The notes: generated by a model not told the origin, from the sequence alone. 64,000 nucleotides of DNA from Terfezia claveryi (GCA_015179025.1 WHUX01000202.1:29737-93736), one strand, 5' to 3'. Counted from the first letter of the stretch, positions 11,864-23,308 are shown. Numbers and translations: made by a program.

Positions 11864-12488
11864 CTAGGTACTTCTCAAAGGACTACTCCGGGTGGGATTA
11901 TGCATTTCACCTCGAGCGATTGATTCTGTAGTTGGTGGTCGGTAGTTGTAGTCTTTTAATATATGCTACACGTTTGTATCAGTCAATCACATCCCAACGT
12001 AAAGCGAGAAAACTACATACCGAGACCCCTTTCCCCCGCTCCCTATAAAACTCCAGCAAGAAAGGCCCCGCAATAGGTGTAAATCGCACATTCGGTGGAA
12101 TGTGCCAGTTGTTTGCTCCCGTGACACCAAGCCTGGCAAGGTCTTTTGATACCTTACAGCAAAACCTGCGCTCTTGCCTTTGGTTTATGTGTAGCGACAC
12201 AAGCTCGCGTTCTGCAGTGTTATCAACGTCCTCTCTTATCTCACCCTGACTGCCGTCAGCCAATTCGGCGTTTGTAGCGGCAAGGGGATTGCCTGCACGG
12301 GTATCCGGTTCAGTCAGAAGTTTACTGTAAACCTCGTCCACAGCCTCGTCATCGGCGCAACTTGGGGTGTCAACAATGGCATTGCTGGGCTTGATCCGGA
12401 ACGGTAATGGATGACGAGGAGGATCGGTATCGGGTGGTTGTGAGGAGTGTGAATATGGTGGGCCCTCCATCCTCAGTATAGCGCTCAT
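11864..12488 (-). CDS. Hypothetical protein, probable two-exon gene, 189 aa
   Basis: Chosen start is the ATG at 12488 (MSAILRMEGPP), because the in-frame upstream extension is low-complexity Leu/Pro/Ser. Exon 1 is 12021-12488. A GTATGT donor, a TTGACTGA branch-like site and a GTGTAG acceptor define a 55-nt intron at 11966-12020. Exon 2 (11864-11965) stays open for 33 codons in frame. Without splicing the frame would stop at 11979. The protein has a Pro-rich N-terminus, an acidic middle and a NWHIPPNVRFTPIAGPFLLE segment near the end. No known domain recognised. Confidence 0.55.
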
Positions 12489-12851
12489 GATCTCCGAGAA
12501 GAGGTTTTTGAAGAGACCAACGAGCAAAAGTAACATCGTTAGTTCCCTACAGCTGGTGAAGGAGTGGGGGCTCGTGAGAGTGGTTGGTGATGTTAACCAG
12601 GGTGAGGAGGGCTGTAGGAGGGCATCATATTTCCTGTCTCCTTTCACTCGTCGAATAGGCAGAAATTGCGGGAAGATTGGAGACTGTGGTGGGAGGAGAA
12701 GGAGAAAGCTTCTAGGTTGCAGCGGTCGAAACAAGAGGAATCGCAGCTTGTGATGGACTATTATTCCTTGTTGATTCTTCACTGTGCTATACCGGACTAG
12801 TTGGCATGACAACGAGAAGTTGCCACCTGCCTATGTAATACTGTAGTTACA

Positions 12852-12870
12852 TAGTCTGGTTGCACACTAC
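12852..12870 (+). mobile_element. Possible micro-insertion of TAGTCTGG family, 19 bp
   Basis: Begins TAGTCTGGTTGCACAC. The flanks TAGTTACA and TAGTTAGC match in 6 of 8 positions, so this is weaker than the other members. Confidence 0.45.
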
Positions 12871-12899
12871 TAGTTAGCCTCCTGACGGAACTCTTTGGG

Positions 12900-13067
12900 C
12901 TAAGCATCCACTTCCAACTTCATTTTCACAACCTTCTGAACTACGTCCAACGAACGATATTTCAACTGCATCACTGAGACTGATTCAAGCGTGATACCAG
13001 TCACCTCGGTACTACCCCAACCTGCTTTTATGAGAAACGAGGATGAGCTAATGGATGGAATTGCAAC
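12900..13067 (-). pseudogene. Possible terminal exon or exon fragment
   Basis: A 55-codon frame opens after a TAG that could be an acceptor and ends in a natural stop. Its protein (SVMQLKYRSLDVVQKVVKMK) is amphipathic and protein-like. No convincing upstream exon was found, so it may be a relict. Confidence 0.25.
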
Positions 13068-14404
13068 CTAGATATCTACTGAGAAAACGCACCTGCCTGC
13101 TTGGACTTGGGGAGCTATGTATGTATGTATGTATATATGGTAGGTACTTAGAGCGACCTTACATATGAGTTGCATCCTAACATTCCTGACCTACTCCCTA
13201 GACGGGTTTGGAGATGGAGGTCAGAGTTGATTTTGGAATCACGGTGGGTGCTGCAGAGGTACAATGTCGGCCCAGATGGAGTCATACGAAAAAGGAATCT
13301 GAGACAAGCTAACCATGTGATTGATATAGGCAGGGGCATATGGAGGAATTATAGAAAGGATGCGGTTTGAGAGGGAGGCGAATGGTATGGGTTGGGTTTA
13401 TGATGACTATGTCATTGAGGTAAAGGCGTTAAGTGGGGATTGAAGACTGGTATTACAGGCAAACAGACATGGACTCATGAGGTCACGGTGACAACAACAG
13501 AAGCGGTTGCAAGATAGTATTTCGGTCATTTGGGAAAGGCAAGTACGTTATGTGAAGGGACCCATGAGGTGTTTGCATTCGGTGTCCCTCACTAATGTCT
13601 CGTATTGTGTGTTACAGGTTAAGTGTGATGACTGGAAATGATTCACAAGGGAAAGCTGAACGAGAATGAACGTTGATTTTATTTAGATATATGGGAGATG
13701 TGAGGGAGGGGACAATGGGGAAGGGGCTGCCTTCATTTTCGTCTGTCCAGCGCCACGCAGGCAAGAAGTTAAATAGAAGGGGGATTGTGCTGCTTCTATT
13801 TTTCTTCTGCCAAACCTGCTACCGGTTGGGCAGAAGAAAAACAACTGCTCCGATGGAAAAATAAGAGAGATGGAATTTAAAGCAGCACCCCAATCTTCCC
13901 CACCCCCACCCTCAACTTGTCCTTCTACTTTTCTATGATTCCCCTCCTTTCTTTCACCACACCTAACCGTACGGGGGTTGATCATAAAAAAAGAAAAGGA
14001 GGGAAAGCGAGGGAGAAGATCAGCGCCAGCGCCATGCGGGAAGTGTGAGGGGTTAGGTAGACCTTGTTCTTTACTTCTGCGGCTTTGCTCTCTTTCCCCC
14101 CAACACCCCCGTCCCCTGCCCCCACCATTTCCTCATTTGCTTTGTTTATATATATATATGTATATTTATACATATGTAGAACAAAATCAGGGGGCACCTT
14201 CCATTTTCTCCCCCAACTCCCCTTCTTCTACCCCCGTACCTCCCCTATTGTACAATACAATGGGGCCGGTAAGGGGGGGATGGGGACGGGGGAGAAAAGA
14301 GGGGGGCCAAGACCCCAGCACTCTTCCTTTTCTTTCGTAGAGGTAAAGAGGAGGGAAAGAGAAAGAGACAGAGAGGACGAAGGAAACAGGAAGGCCAAGA
14401 CCCA
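13068..14404. other. Intergenic; one hairpin
   Basis: No supported gene. A hairpin with 13-bp arms (TTTTTCTTCTGCC / GGCAGAAGAAAAA) spans 13799-13841. Purine/pyrimidine-skewed, low-complexity sequence follows to about 14340. Confidence 0.45.
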
Positions 14405-14419
14405 GGACACTTTTTTTTC

Positions 14420-14613
14420 ATGACGAGCCACCCGGAAGCCCGGACATGACCCTTCTGTTTCCTCGAACTTCTTTTGCGTTGGTGGATTGTACATTTCCGC
14501 CGGACCTGACAGAATAACTTGTCTTACTGAATCCACCCGGGTTTCCGGGTGGCTCATCATGGTTCCCTAACTGGGACCGCATATGAATACTGGGATATTG
14601 AAAAAAAAAAAAA
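14420..14613 (+). mobile_element. LINE 3' tail pair in inverted arrangement
   Basis: A minus-type tail block (GAGCCACCCGGAAGCCCGG) faces a plus-type block (CCGGGTTTCCGGGTGGCTCA) about 100 bp away. The latter ends GGGACCGCATATGAATACTG and a 16-A tail. Either two tails inserted head to head, or one tail was partly duplicated in inversion. Confidence 0.45.
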
Positions 14614-14717
14614 AAAAGGTGCTGGGCCACCCTATATTTTTCTCCGCTAGGCCCAGCCCCCTAGTGACAATTCGGACACCGAATGGGCCGCAGACGCGCC
14701 TGATAATTGTGCTGTCA

Positions 14718-14775
14718 GTTTTTTTTTTTTTTTTAAATTCTCATTACACATATGCGATTCCAGGGGGACCATGAT
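14718..14775 (-). mobile_element. LINE tail fragment (second subfamily)
   Basis: A T tract, then AAATTCTCATTACACATATG and a GGGGGACCATGATGAGG block, the complement of the tail at 14540-14600. Confidence 0.4.
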
Positions 14776-15338
14776 GAGGATGTGCTGTCAGTGGCCCCGT
14801 TGGAAATAGTTTTAGTACAGTTTCGGACAGCAGGCATCATAGAGCTCACCTCCGGTGCAGGCGCAGGGTCATTAAGACGGTCGTCGGCCATCGTCCACGA
14901 AAATTAGAGCACTCCCCTTGGAAGTAGCCTTCGGAGACATACGACGTAACCACAAGCAAGACGGTTACTTGGGCACCAGAATAGCTACGAACGTCCGACA
15001 ACACAACGAGATAAAGACAAGAGGGCATAATAGGAATATCAACTCGGATTACCTCAATTCGACATCAGGACCTAAAATTACCAAAACTCTCTCGAGCTAT
15101 AAGCCAGCCATTCTAGCGTGTATCCCCTCCTCACAGGGCATTGGCGCACAACACATGCACCCACACCTCGGGGCAGGTCGGAAATACCTAGAGGAACACC
15201 GGGATCGACAGCCAATAGGCGAGCAATAAACTCCCACACCCAGTCGACTCTAGAATCTTTAAAAAAAGACCCAATTAGCGCAAAGAACCAAATAAGCGCG
15301 GTAGCCGCCTGGCAACGGAAACAAGATCTCGGTTATCA

Positions 15339-16334
15339 ATGCCCAAACGGAATGGGAAAAAGGCTGCAGCGGCACCAACAGCACTGTTAGTCACAACTCA
15401 CCCACCATGCCCTCCGGACTGTAGGGGTTGCGGTCCACAATGCCCACAGAAGGTTACCCGGAGGGGGGCAATGGCACAGCAAATGTTCGTTGAGGCCACG
15501 GAAAAGCTCATGAGGGGATTGGGGATTTGGACTTCGGAAGAGAGAGACATGAATGAGACAGCGGGAGCAGCAGTAAGGGCAGCGAGACTCTTACTTCGCA
15601 CACTTGAAGGAGAGGGGATGGTGGGATATAATATCCGCGACTTCGAGAAGGCATTAGGGATCGAAGGAGAAAAAGGAGAAAAAGAACCAGAAGGCATTGG
15701 AATGGAAAAGGGTGGGGGGGAAGTGGCCAAAATACAGACGTCGGAAGTTGGTACGCAAACTGAGGTAGCAGATACAGACGCAGCCACCTATACCAAACCC
15801 GATGACAATGGGGTCAACCAGCAACAAGCACCAACACAAGCAACAGAGAGCTTCTTCAGTTTTTTCACGTCAGTTAATGTAGGAATATCCGAGAAACCCG
15901 AGCCGGATGGGGCTGAGGAAGTAGAGATAGGGGGGGTGAAGAATCCCAGAATGTGGGCGGAGGAAACAAATACAGCAACGGAGCCATCCACTCAAGCAGC
16001 TACTGGAACAAACAAAGAGCGTTCGGGAACAGCGGACCTGCGAGCGATAGTGGGTATGAGAGTGGAGCAACAGGGTCTACGAGAACGTATGCGGAGGCAA
16101 CATCTCAATCGGCACCAGCAGGAAAGGGGAAGGCGAAAGAGAAGGAACGGGCTGATCGACCAAAGGAGGTTGCTGGAGCTATCGGAAACAGAAGGTGGAA
16201 CGGATGCCAGCACAGGAACGGAGCTCAATAAAGGGAGTGCTAGAATCAGGTCCAACACAGCTGAGAGCATCGGCGGTATTTATGCATGTAATACCACTCA
16301 AGTACAAGCCGGAGACGATGTGGTGATGGATTGA
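15339..16334 (+). CDS. LINE ORF1 (gag-like) reading frame, probably frameshifted
   Basis: A 331-codon open frame. It starts basic and alanine-rich, then carries a Cys cluster (CPPDCRGCGPQC) and a helical middle. From about residue 200 an overlapping frame (15953-16231) reads more like a LINE ORF1, with TRTYAEATSQSAPAGKGK, the Tyr-Ala-Glu-Ala block common in fungal LINE gag proteins. I therefore suspect a single frameshift near 15940. No downstream ORF2 is present; after 16334 the sequence decays. Assignment as LINE ORF1 rests on composition and that block, not on a zinc knuckle. Confidence 0.45.
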   Translation: MPKRNGKKAAAAPTALLVTTHPPCPPDCRGCGPQCPQKVTRRGAMAQQMFVEATEKLMRGLGIWTSEERDMNETAGAAVRAARLLLRTLEGEGMVGYNIRDFEKALGIEGEKGEKEPEGIGMEKGGGEVAKIQTSEVGTQTEVADTDAATYTKPDDNGVNQQQAPTQATESFFSFFTSVNVGISEKPEPDGAEEVEIGGVKNPRMWAEETNTATEPSTQAATGTNKERSGTADLRAIVGMRVEQQGLRERMRRQHLNRHQQERGRRKRRNGLIDQRRLLELSETEGGTDASTGTELNKGSARIRSNTAESIGGIYACNTTQVQAGDDVVMD

Positions 16335-16904
16335 GCAAGACAACTAGTAGGTCGAGATCATGGGGATCAGATGGCTATTGAAAGAGCACCGACCAGAGCA
16401 CTAGCAGAATATAGGCACCTGTAGCGGGCTTTGTAGATGGTCTCTGAGGTTTCTTTTTACACATGCGTTGTATGGAGGAGGAGACTTCTATTACCTGCCT
16501 ATTCTGGGGAGCCTGGGGAATTTCTCACTTGCTTTTTATGTGTTTATTGGGGGGGGGGGGGGGGCAGGGACCGGTTCCGTGATAGCAGAATTTACGGCCC
16601 TTATGATAGCTGAATACGAATTTTTTTTTACCCGATGGTTCGACCTGTGCTTTCGGAGCAAGAAGGGGTTCCAGCCTCCTGAGCCTAACAAATGAGCAAA
16701 TGAAAATGCGACCTTAAGTAACACGGGTAATGAATCGTGAATTGTCCGGGCAGTCTTAAGAACGATAAATAATCAGTAAAGCCTTTTTTTCCCCTCACAA
16801 CAAGAAGATAAGATATCCTTAGAATTAAAGTATTAGGTTATAGACGCCGTCAAATCCCCGCGCAAGATTCTTTGCATTAAGGGCTGTACTATCCGGCCCC
16901 CCCC
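16335..16904. other. No supported gene; poly-G tract
   Basis: Contains a 16-G run at 16549-16564 and decayed sequence. Nothing else supported. Confidence 0.4.
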
Positions 16905-17784
16905 CTCTATTTTGGGTACATGCTCATGTGATGTGAACTCAGTTCCATGGTTTTGACACTATGCAAGAGTGCCAGGAAATGTCCTCAGACTCTGCTCAAT
17001 CGCATTGTTCCAACCTAATACTTAGACATATATCTGCATCATGTATGTCTCCAATTTAGGCCTGGGCACGAGCCGGCTCGCGAGAATTGCAGGAGTAAAT
17101 AGATAACTGCGTACGCTACATATCTGTATAGGTCATGGAAAAAATTAAAGACGCAGAAATATGGAAGATACAGATATAAACAGACGTGGAAATGGACAGA
17201 ATCAATTTCAACCTTCATCGTCCACCTAAAGTCGGCTGCGAAATCGGACGATACATAGGACTGCAATATTGTCGTAACCGAGCAAATGGTAGGTTTCAAC
17301 ATAGCGAGATACAGCGGTGATTTCATCAATTTGTGCAGTTTCCTCCTCTTGTGTTGGTAGGCGTGTTTGGTTATGTCGGAAATGGAGCGATTATAGTTGT
17401 AAATTTTGAAGGGAGGAAATGAACTCCAGGACTGCCGGAGGAGGTTGTGTTATTGAGAAAAAAAAAAAGAGGAAAGGGTGGAACTGCAACGCATTTTGAA
17501 GATTTCCACTCACCGGGTACCTTCGGTATTTCGCGGTTACAACGACCTCCGGGCTCGAGCCGGCTCGGCTCGTGCCCAGGCGTACTCCAATTAGGCACAT
17601 ATCTGGATACCCCCCTTGAATGAATTATCCAGGGCTTCTAGGCACTTCAAAAAGTATTCTCCAAAGTCGTGCGCTTCTTTTGAGCCCCCTAGTATCCAAT
17701 TCCAATGATAACTCATTGAGTTATGCGCTACAGCAGTTTTGTTGCATATCCCGGTCGTGTTGCATAACCCCGTCACATGCTGTA
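16905..17784. repeat. Repeat W, copy 1 (interrupted by a hAT-like MITE)
   Basis: Sequence on both sides of 17057-17584 aligns with 31325-31696, for example GTCCTCAGACTCTGCTCAAT on the left and GTCGTGCGCTTCTTTTGAGC on the right. Copy 2 has no MITE at this position. The right end (GTCACATGCTGTA) abuts repeat Y at 17785. The nature of W is unknown. Confidence 0.75.
17057..17584. mobile_element. hAT-like MITE, 528 bp, perfect 8-bp TSD
   Basis: The termini are inverted repeats: TAGGCCTGGGCACGAGCCGG on the left and the complement of TACGCCTGGGCACGAGCCGA on the right. The element is flanked by CTCCAATT at 17049-17056 and 17585-17592. There is no transposase frame inside, so it is non-autonomous. 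The 8-bp duplication and the TAG...GGGCAC end are typical of the hAT superfamily. The paralogous empty site at about 31475-31490 confirms the boundaries. Confidence 0.88.
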
Positions 17785-18249
17785 GGAGGATGCAGCAGTG
17801 GACTCTTAGTGCAGTGAAGCAAGGTGATGCGAGTGTTCGGTCAAGAGTAGACAGTCTATTGAGTCTATCTCGAGAAGCATACAATGCATGAGTGTCCTGT
17901 AAGCTCGTATGTATATATAGAGACGAGATCAGGGTAAAACGTTCAGCAAAAACAGTCTAAGCTAGCTAACCTAAGAGCAGTAATACCATGAGTGTACGCA
18001 AGCCGTTATGCCAGATGCATGAGTGAGTATGCTAGCAGTGCAGAGCATTAACTAGAAGCAATGAGTATTGGTGGGTAGGCTACCCAGTGAGCGAAGAAAG
18101 TGAATACATGTGAACAGCAAGTATGAATACAGGTGAAGAAGAAGAAATAACGCAGAGATCCGTTAGCAGGGTAACAAGTGCTCGCAATATTTATCAGCAA
18201 TACATAGCGGAGACTTGACTGTATGCGTAAAGAAATGGTCATTTCAACA
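17785..18249 (-). mobile_element. Repeat Y (LTR-like), minus copy
   Basis: The minus strand begins TGTTGAAATGACCATTTC and includes TACGCATACAGTC, a CTCTATATATAC TATA-like stretch and TCTACTCTTGACCGAACA. It aligns with the plus copy at 42295-43373 and the minus copy at 45289-45737. TG at the start and the size suggest a solo LTR, but the 3' end and a target duplication are not resolved. Confidence 0.6.
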
Positions 18250-18726
18250 GAAGTAGTTACTGATCATTCTAGCTTAGGGTTTGGCGTCAAAATCTCGCTA
18301 TCTTGCCCCTGCGGAGGTTATTAAAGCCCTCTGGATGTCTCTGTTCTCATTTTCCCTCATACTCGTCTACAGTATCCCAGTCGGTCATATTCCTTACAAT
18401 ATCTCCTTGAACCTCCACAATCCTCTCCCTACCGGTACCATGCAGCGATCCATGCCTGGTACCTATGCATCGTATATCCACAGTGGCCTCGGCCCCCCCG
18501 CTTGTGAGCACTTCATCGAACCTACACCTGTGCTCTCCTATCTCGTGAGTCCCGTCTCTCGTGCCATGTCCTGAAGCTCCCACTCCTCATATAACTCTGT
18601 TGGGCCTTGCCTTTTATTTGCTGCGTGGCAGCTGAAACACCGAGGCCCCTCTGGTTCTTTGGATTATTACAATTGAAGAAGCTGGCCATATCCCAAACAT
18701 ATTTCTAGATACAACCCCGCAGCCAA
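18250..18726. other. No supported gene
   Basis: A 97-codon plus-strand frame (18281-18574) and overlapping minus frames exist, but no motif or splice support allows a choice. Confidence 0.35.
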
Positions 18727-18776
18727 TTTTTTTTTTTTTAAAAAAAATACTTGTTACTCCTATGCGGCCCCGTTAA
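18727..18776 (-). mobile_element. LINE 3' tail fragment
   Basis: A T-rich tract, then TACTTGTTACTCCTATGCGG and CCCCGTTA, the LINE 3' signature. Only about 50 bp of the element remain. Confidence 0.55.
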
Positions 18777-18879
18777 CCCCGCAGCCACTATTCGCTCCCT
18801 AACATGGAGCTCTTGAGAAGTTCGGTAATTTAGCCCCCTATCGCCCGATTCTGATGACAGAGATGCCGAAAAGTAATTT

Positions 18880-19490
18880 GCTGCATATCTCCAGAGTCGC
18901 ACTCGGGCACTGTATTGGTTTATTGATGTGCCAATTATGGGTGCACTCGGACTGTATGCAAAAGCTGACAAGTATGTCAATAATGACGGAGGAGGGCCTT
19001 TGGGCGGTCAGCGTCTCAGCACCCCACCTCAGAGCTTCGTGGACATGGTTAGCCTCAATTCGGTGCTTATCGAAACCATTTATACTCCCCTACATGATGA
19101 TCAATTCTCTGGGGAATCCGCCTGTGATTTCCTCTCGACGCACTCATGGGGACTATAGATAGGGCGGAAAAGTTTGTTTTGCGGTGGGTTGCATAGGCCA
19201 CCTTCTTCCGAGACTAGTGCCATCCTCACCCGTTGATAAGCCCCCTTCCCCACTTGTCACATAACCGGGCCATGTCTCCTTGGTGCAGCTGGATTGATCT
19301 CGATCAATTCACAGCTATTGTGGGTATTGGTCGCAGGTTCGACTCCTGGCATAAACACCTCGTTCAAGAAATGGAGGTTGACGACAGGAGCGCCCAGCCC
19401 CAGATGTAGCCGTACTTCCAAGAAGTCGCATTAGCTCTCCGAAAGGACTTGCTCCAGGCGAACTGGTTTTTTTGCTTCTCAGACAGACAT
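18880..19490 (+). repeat. Repeat Z, copy 1 (contains a SINE)
   Basis: Aligns over about 600 bp with the minus-strand copy at 49640-50310 and partly with 45170-45288. Shared blocks include ACTCATGGGGACTATAGATA-like and CTTCCGAGACTAGT. Short frames inside are not convincing coding sequence. Confidence 0.65.
19272..19490 (+). mobile_element. tRNA-derived SINE, copy 1
   Basis: Internal pol III promoter: A box TGGTGCAGCTG at 19281-19291 and exact B box GGTTCGACTCC at 19336-19346, in a head that does not fold into a full tRNA. The body (CATAAACACCTCGTTCAAG... to GCTTCTCAGACAGA) is repeated at 49640-49915 on the other strand. Confidence 0.75.
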
Positions 19491-19854
19491 TGTAGGTTGT
19501 AAAGTATATTGTTTTTATGATTTCTCTCTCATGTCTTTTATGTATGGCTACTTACTACATACAGCTTCTCTACTAAACATCTCTTGCGCCTGGTGTGGAC
19601 GTCCTGTGCTGGCCCAAATCGAAGACACTCCTCCTAGATGGTGCTCGAGGTTACTATACCAGATGGACAGAAATACAACCTCAACACCTGTAATGGGCCT
19701 TTGTCAAATACGGTAGACTTCTTGTATTTTGAAAGTGTGGTAGGACCTGTATTATATTCTAAACCCTGGGTCGGAGAAAGCAACAGTAAAAGGGAGACTA
19801 ACAGCGAAAACAACAGCCAACCAACACAAACAGACCATTAATAACTCAAGACCC

Positions 19855-21014
19855 TCAATTGTTCAATGTCTCTTCCTGCGTCGTCCCAATTGTGATTCGG
19901 CAGAACTTCAAGAGCAGGTCATTACCAATCCCCACTTCTCGTCTCATGCCCACCCCCAATACATTCGCGTGTGCTGCCCCCGGAGGACTTGGCCTAGGCT
20001 GTCCAACTCTTAGGACAACTATGCGCCCCACGCCCTGTGTACTCTGAGGCTGCCTACCTTGTGGCCAACGTTTCGACCGTTTACCACTTACGCGTCTCAT
20101 TCCATTGTACGGTCCTTCAGGCCGTACCCATCGCTCACTCGTTGGCCATAGAATTCCCCTGCCTCTCCCACGGTTGGTAAGCAGGGCGCCAGATTGCCCC
20201 TGCGTATGCTCAAAGTCTTGCATAGCCCTAGGGCAGGTAGGTACTTCCCTTGGAGATTGGGTATTGCCAGTTGTGACTGAGAAAGGCCCAGGATGGGTGA
20301 CAACGCTGCTTGTGGTGGCCGCACTGAGTCCCGTGTTGGAAATAAAGTTGATCTGGGTGGGGACTGTGCTAGTGGGATTGTCGGCGTTGGTGAAACTGGT
20401 GTATGCCTTAGGGGATACCTGCCGTATTGACTGCATGTTCCACTGCCGAACTAGTCGCAATGGGTCGTCTAGTCGTGGTTCACACATTCTGCAGGACCTC
20501 AGTACGTTAGTTGAGAGCACTGAAATCTGACTCCGGATATTTCAACATACTTGGTCTTGTGTAGAAATCCAAACGAATGGGCACAGGTGTAGCCAGACTA
20601 TGGTGTGGTTGATGTTGGTTGATGACTACAGATGTGGGGCAGCGCTTACCTCCTTTAGCCGCTTGGATGCTTGGCGAATCTTAGTCAGCTTGTGTTGTAG
20701 AATCTCGTGGTTTGTAGATCTTTCGGAAGAGCTTCTTTCTCTAGCCAATTTCTCTGCCAGTTTGCCGGTGAGTTTCTTATCAAGCATTCCAACGAGATTC
20801 TAACGTTATCTCCAGTGAGTTTCTCCGTCAGCTAATTTCGCATCGAGCTTAATACCCAATGTCCCAGCGAGTCTGCAACGGCATTGCCTGTTAGTTTCCC
20901 AGCGAATTTCCCATTGAGTTTACCATCCAATTCCTGCAGGATATTGCTAACGTGGTTGCCAGTTAGTTTCCCAGCGAGTTTCCCAGCAAGTTTACCAGCG
21001 AGATTCGGATTCAC
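19855..21014 (-). CDS. Hypothetical protein with GKLAGKLTG-type repeats, three exons visible
   Basis: Exon 1 20856-21014, intron 20800-20855 (56 nt, donor GTATTAAG, branch-like GCTGAC, acceptor CGTTAG), exon 2 20650-20799, intron 20527-20649 (123 nt, donor GTAAGC, acceptor GTCAG), exon 3 19855-20526. All junctions are phase 0 and the frame stays open, giving about 326 residues. Exons 1 and 2 encode repeats of GK(L/F)(A/T/N)G spread over both sides of intron 1, which supports the splice. Exon 2 ends in a basic helix (HKLTKIRQASKRLKE). Exon 3 is Pro/Gly/Arg-rich. The start is unresolved: position 21014 is a GTG, and the frame extends to a possible TTTAG acceptor, so an upstream exon may exist or the 5' end may be lost to the repeat beyond 21.19 kb. 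Family unknown. Confidence 0.6.
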
Positions 21015-21189
21015 TGTTTCTAGCGCATTCTTGGACTAAACCCAGCGAGTTGGAACGTAAACGGTCTATAAATTGGGTTTAATAAACCTGCGAGGGTGAC
21101 AAATAAGGGGAGCCGAGGCATGATATCTTAGGTTGGTTGCTCTAGGAAACTAATTGAGTGACGCTATATACTAAAACTTTATGCCACCA

Positions 21190-21712
21190 GAACAATGTTT
21201 GCAGTCAAATATAAATAAAGCATGGCGGTTTTCGAACAAGAAGACAATTCGTATAGGAATAGGACTAGCAACAGGCGAGCGGAGAGATCCAAGTGTCCAC
21301 TGAAGGAAGGTACGAACAGAGCGAGTTGGTCACTGGAGAGAGGAATATGAAGAGAAGAAGATGTTCGTATACACAGTGAGTGCATGTATTGTATTGAGTG
21401 AAGTGATGACTTCCTTATCTCAAACAAGTAGGAACATGAACGAGATATATATACATGTATGAGCGTACATCTAAAGCATGAAGAAGAATGAGAAGGAGAA
21501 GCACATGTCCGTTGCAAGCCGTATAGCTAGGCATGAAGCAACGATATGAGTGCGAGCAAGGCGTGAAGTACGCAATATAATATGCAAACCGCTGCGAGCC
21601 GTATAGCTAAGCAGGAAGCACACATTTGATGTGCAAGCCGCTGACGGCTACATATGGTATAGGTAGCAAGGCATGGGTGGAATGAAGGGAATGTACTACA
21701 TTCATTCTAACA
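21190..21712 (-). mobile_element. Repeat X (LTR-like), minus copy
   Basis: The minus strand begins TGTTAGAATGAATGTA and carries the same internal modules as 42687-43189: AAGCCGCTGCGAGCCGTATAGC-type units, TATATATATCTCGTTCATGT and CTTCAGTGGACACTTGG. The distal boundary is not defined. Confidence 0.65.
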
Positions 21713-21769
21713 CTAGGGACAGTCATGGTCACCACGGCAATGCTCGCAATCCTCAAATTCGCCAAAACT

Positions 21770-22240
21770 TCATTTTCTGTTTTTCAAAAAAAAACCCAGT
21801 ACCCATACGCGATCACAGTTATTGGCGGTAATAGTGGCAGTGCCGGTAACGTTACACTCGAATCCGCAACTGCAAACAACATTTTCACTCACGTTACAAT
21901 TATAAGATTCTCTATTGTTGGATAACTTATGGACGCTCGAAGCTTCAATGGTGGGAGTGAAAAACTCAATAGTATTCTGGACCTCCGTCGGATAGGAGGC
22001 CGATGCGCAAGGAGAGGATGGCCCAATGTCTTGCACCCCACACCTGAGACTCATAATGGAATCTGGGGTTTCTACACCTATGGCTTGTTGGTTATTACAA
22101 GTGCCAGGGCAAGGAACAATGGATATTTGAGGCCTATCTGGAGTCGGATTCCGATTCCGATTCTGGACACGAACGACAACGTATACATAACGATATAGGT
22201 TGAGTTTGATTACCGCTTGAACACAATTACTTCACATGGA
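21770..22240 (-). CDS. Cys-rich open frame, unsupported hypothetical
   Basis: The minus frame stays open for about 150 codons. It ends with several Cys and Asn (VCSCGFECNVTGTATITANN) and has a possible internal start at 22054. No signal peptide or complete start is visible. It could be the last exon of a gene disrupted by the chromovirus insertion or simple chance. Confidence 0.25.
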
Positions 22241-22584
22241 GGTTGGCTTGGCCCCATTATCATTATATGTGAGGAATGATCGCTACGAAAGTTAATAGGT
22301 TAGGGATCCGAGTGGCCCGTGGCTCTGTACCAGTGCCAGCGATTGTAGATACAGAGGGAGACTGACTTATACCTAGACAAGATATTGGGAGTCTTGTAGC
22401 AATAAGTTACCGAGAGTTTCAAACTCTATAGCTTCCCAACTCTTCATGCTACAAGGAAATATATCACGAGATTCTCTGCACTCCTGGACAGACAGCTGAT
22501 GCAAGAAATAGAGGGCAGAGCATTCCGGGAACCTTATAAATATACCCCGTTCCCCCGGTGCAATCACATATTTCTTCATTCCAC

Positions 22585-22589
22585 ATTCC
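22585..22589. repeat. Target-site duplication of chromovirus, ATTCC (left)
   Basis: ATTCC immediately outside the left LTR, matched by ATTCC at 29080-29084 outside the right LTR. Confidence 0.9.
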
Positions 22590-23293
22590 TGTTAGGGGCG
22601 GACAGTCTAGTCCGGGCCAATTATGAGGTAAAGAGCTTAGCGAGCTTCTAGTGGCGTTTAGTGGAGCTAGCACAACAGGGACGGGTGTGCGAGGGTGACG
22701 AAAGTGTAGAGATCAAGGAGATATAGTGCTTAGGCTTTCGAAGAAGTATACAAGACAGTGCTTGGGTTCTGCCCTTTCTATCTAGGTAGCAGAGGCCCCT
22801 TATATAGACATCTCGGGGATCGTCCTACTCCCCCCCCACATGCCTCCGGCATGGCCTTCCTAAGCCTCGGAGACATGAATGCAAATCAATGACGAAGCAG
22901 CTTGGGAATCAATGACGGAGCAGCTTGAAAATCAATGATTGCAAATCATTGATTGGAAATAAGGGAAACGGAGACATGCTTGCAAATCAACAACGTAGAC
23001 ATCAGCGGCTTGGAAATCAATGATTGGAAATCGAATATGCCTTGAACCGGTCCTCCGTAAGAAGCAGTTATCCCATAAGCCAATACGACCTAGCCCCAAC
23101 CCTCTTGGTCATCGCTAGAACGGTGCACACACTTCCTTGTCCCGGCCAGTCTCTCTACTCAACCCATAGGTATGAGCTAGAGGGCCCATTGCTAGACCTG
23201 CTGTGGGTGATCAATCCACGTCGTTGGCCTCAGCGGCTGTCGGCTTCGGTTTTCCGCCTCTGCGTAGACCACCCTCACGTGAGATTCATAACA
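22590..23293 (-). repeat. 3' LTR of chromovirus
   Basis: 704 bp, visually identical to 28376-29079. Sense strand begins TGTTATGAATCTCACG and ends CCGCCCCTAACA. Confidence 0.92.
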
Positions 23294-23308
23294 TTACCCC
23301 CCCGTTGG
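23294..23308 (-). other. Polypurine tract
   Basis: Sense-strand ACGGGGGGGTAA directly upstream of the 3' LTR, the expected plus-strand primer position. Confidence 0.7.

Noticed and set aside
13978..14560. Several 100-120-codon frames on both strands
   Set aside because: Low-complexity purine/pyrimidine tracts keep all frames open; composition is not protein-like.
20582..20612. AGCCAGACTA as another TAGTCTGG micro-insertion
   Set aside because: The terminus is present in reverse, but no 8-bp flanking duplication could be found.
21142..21717. CTAGG as a target duplication of the X copy at 21.2-21.7 kb
   Set aside because: The right-hand match fits, but the left one was found only by searching ~100 bp, and the X boundary there disagrees with the other copies.
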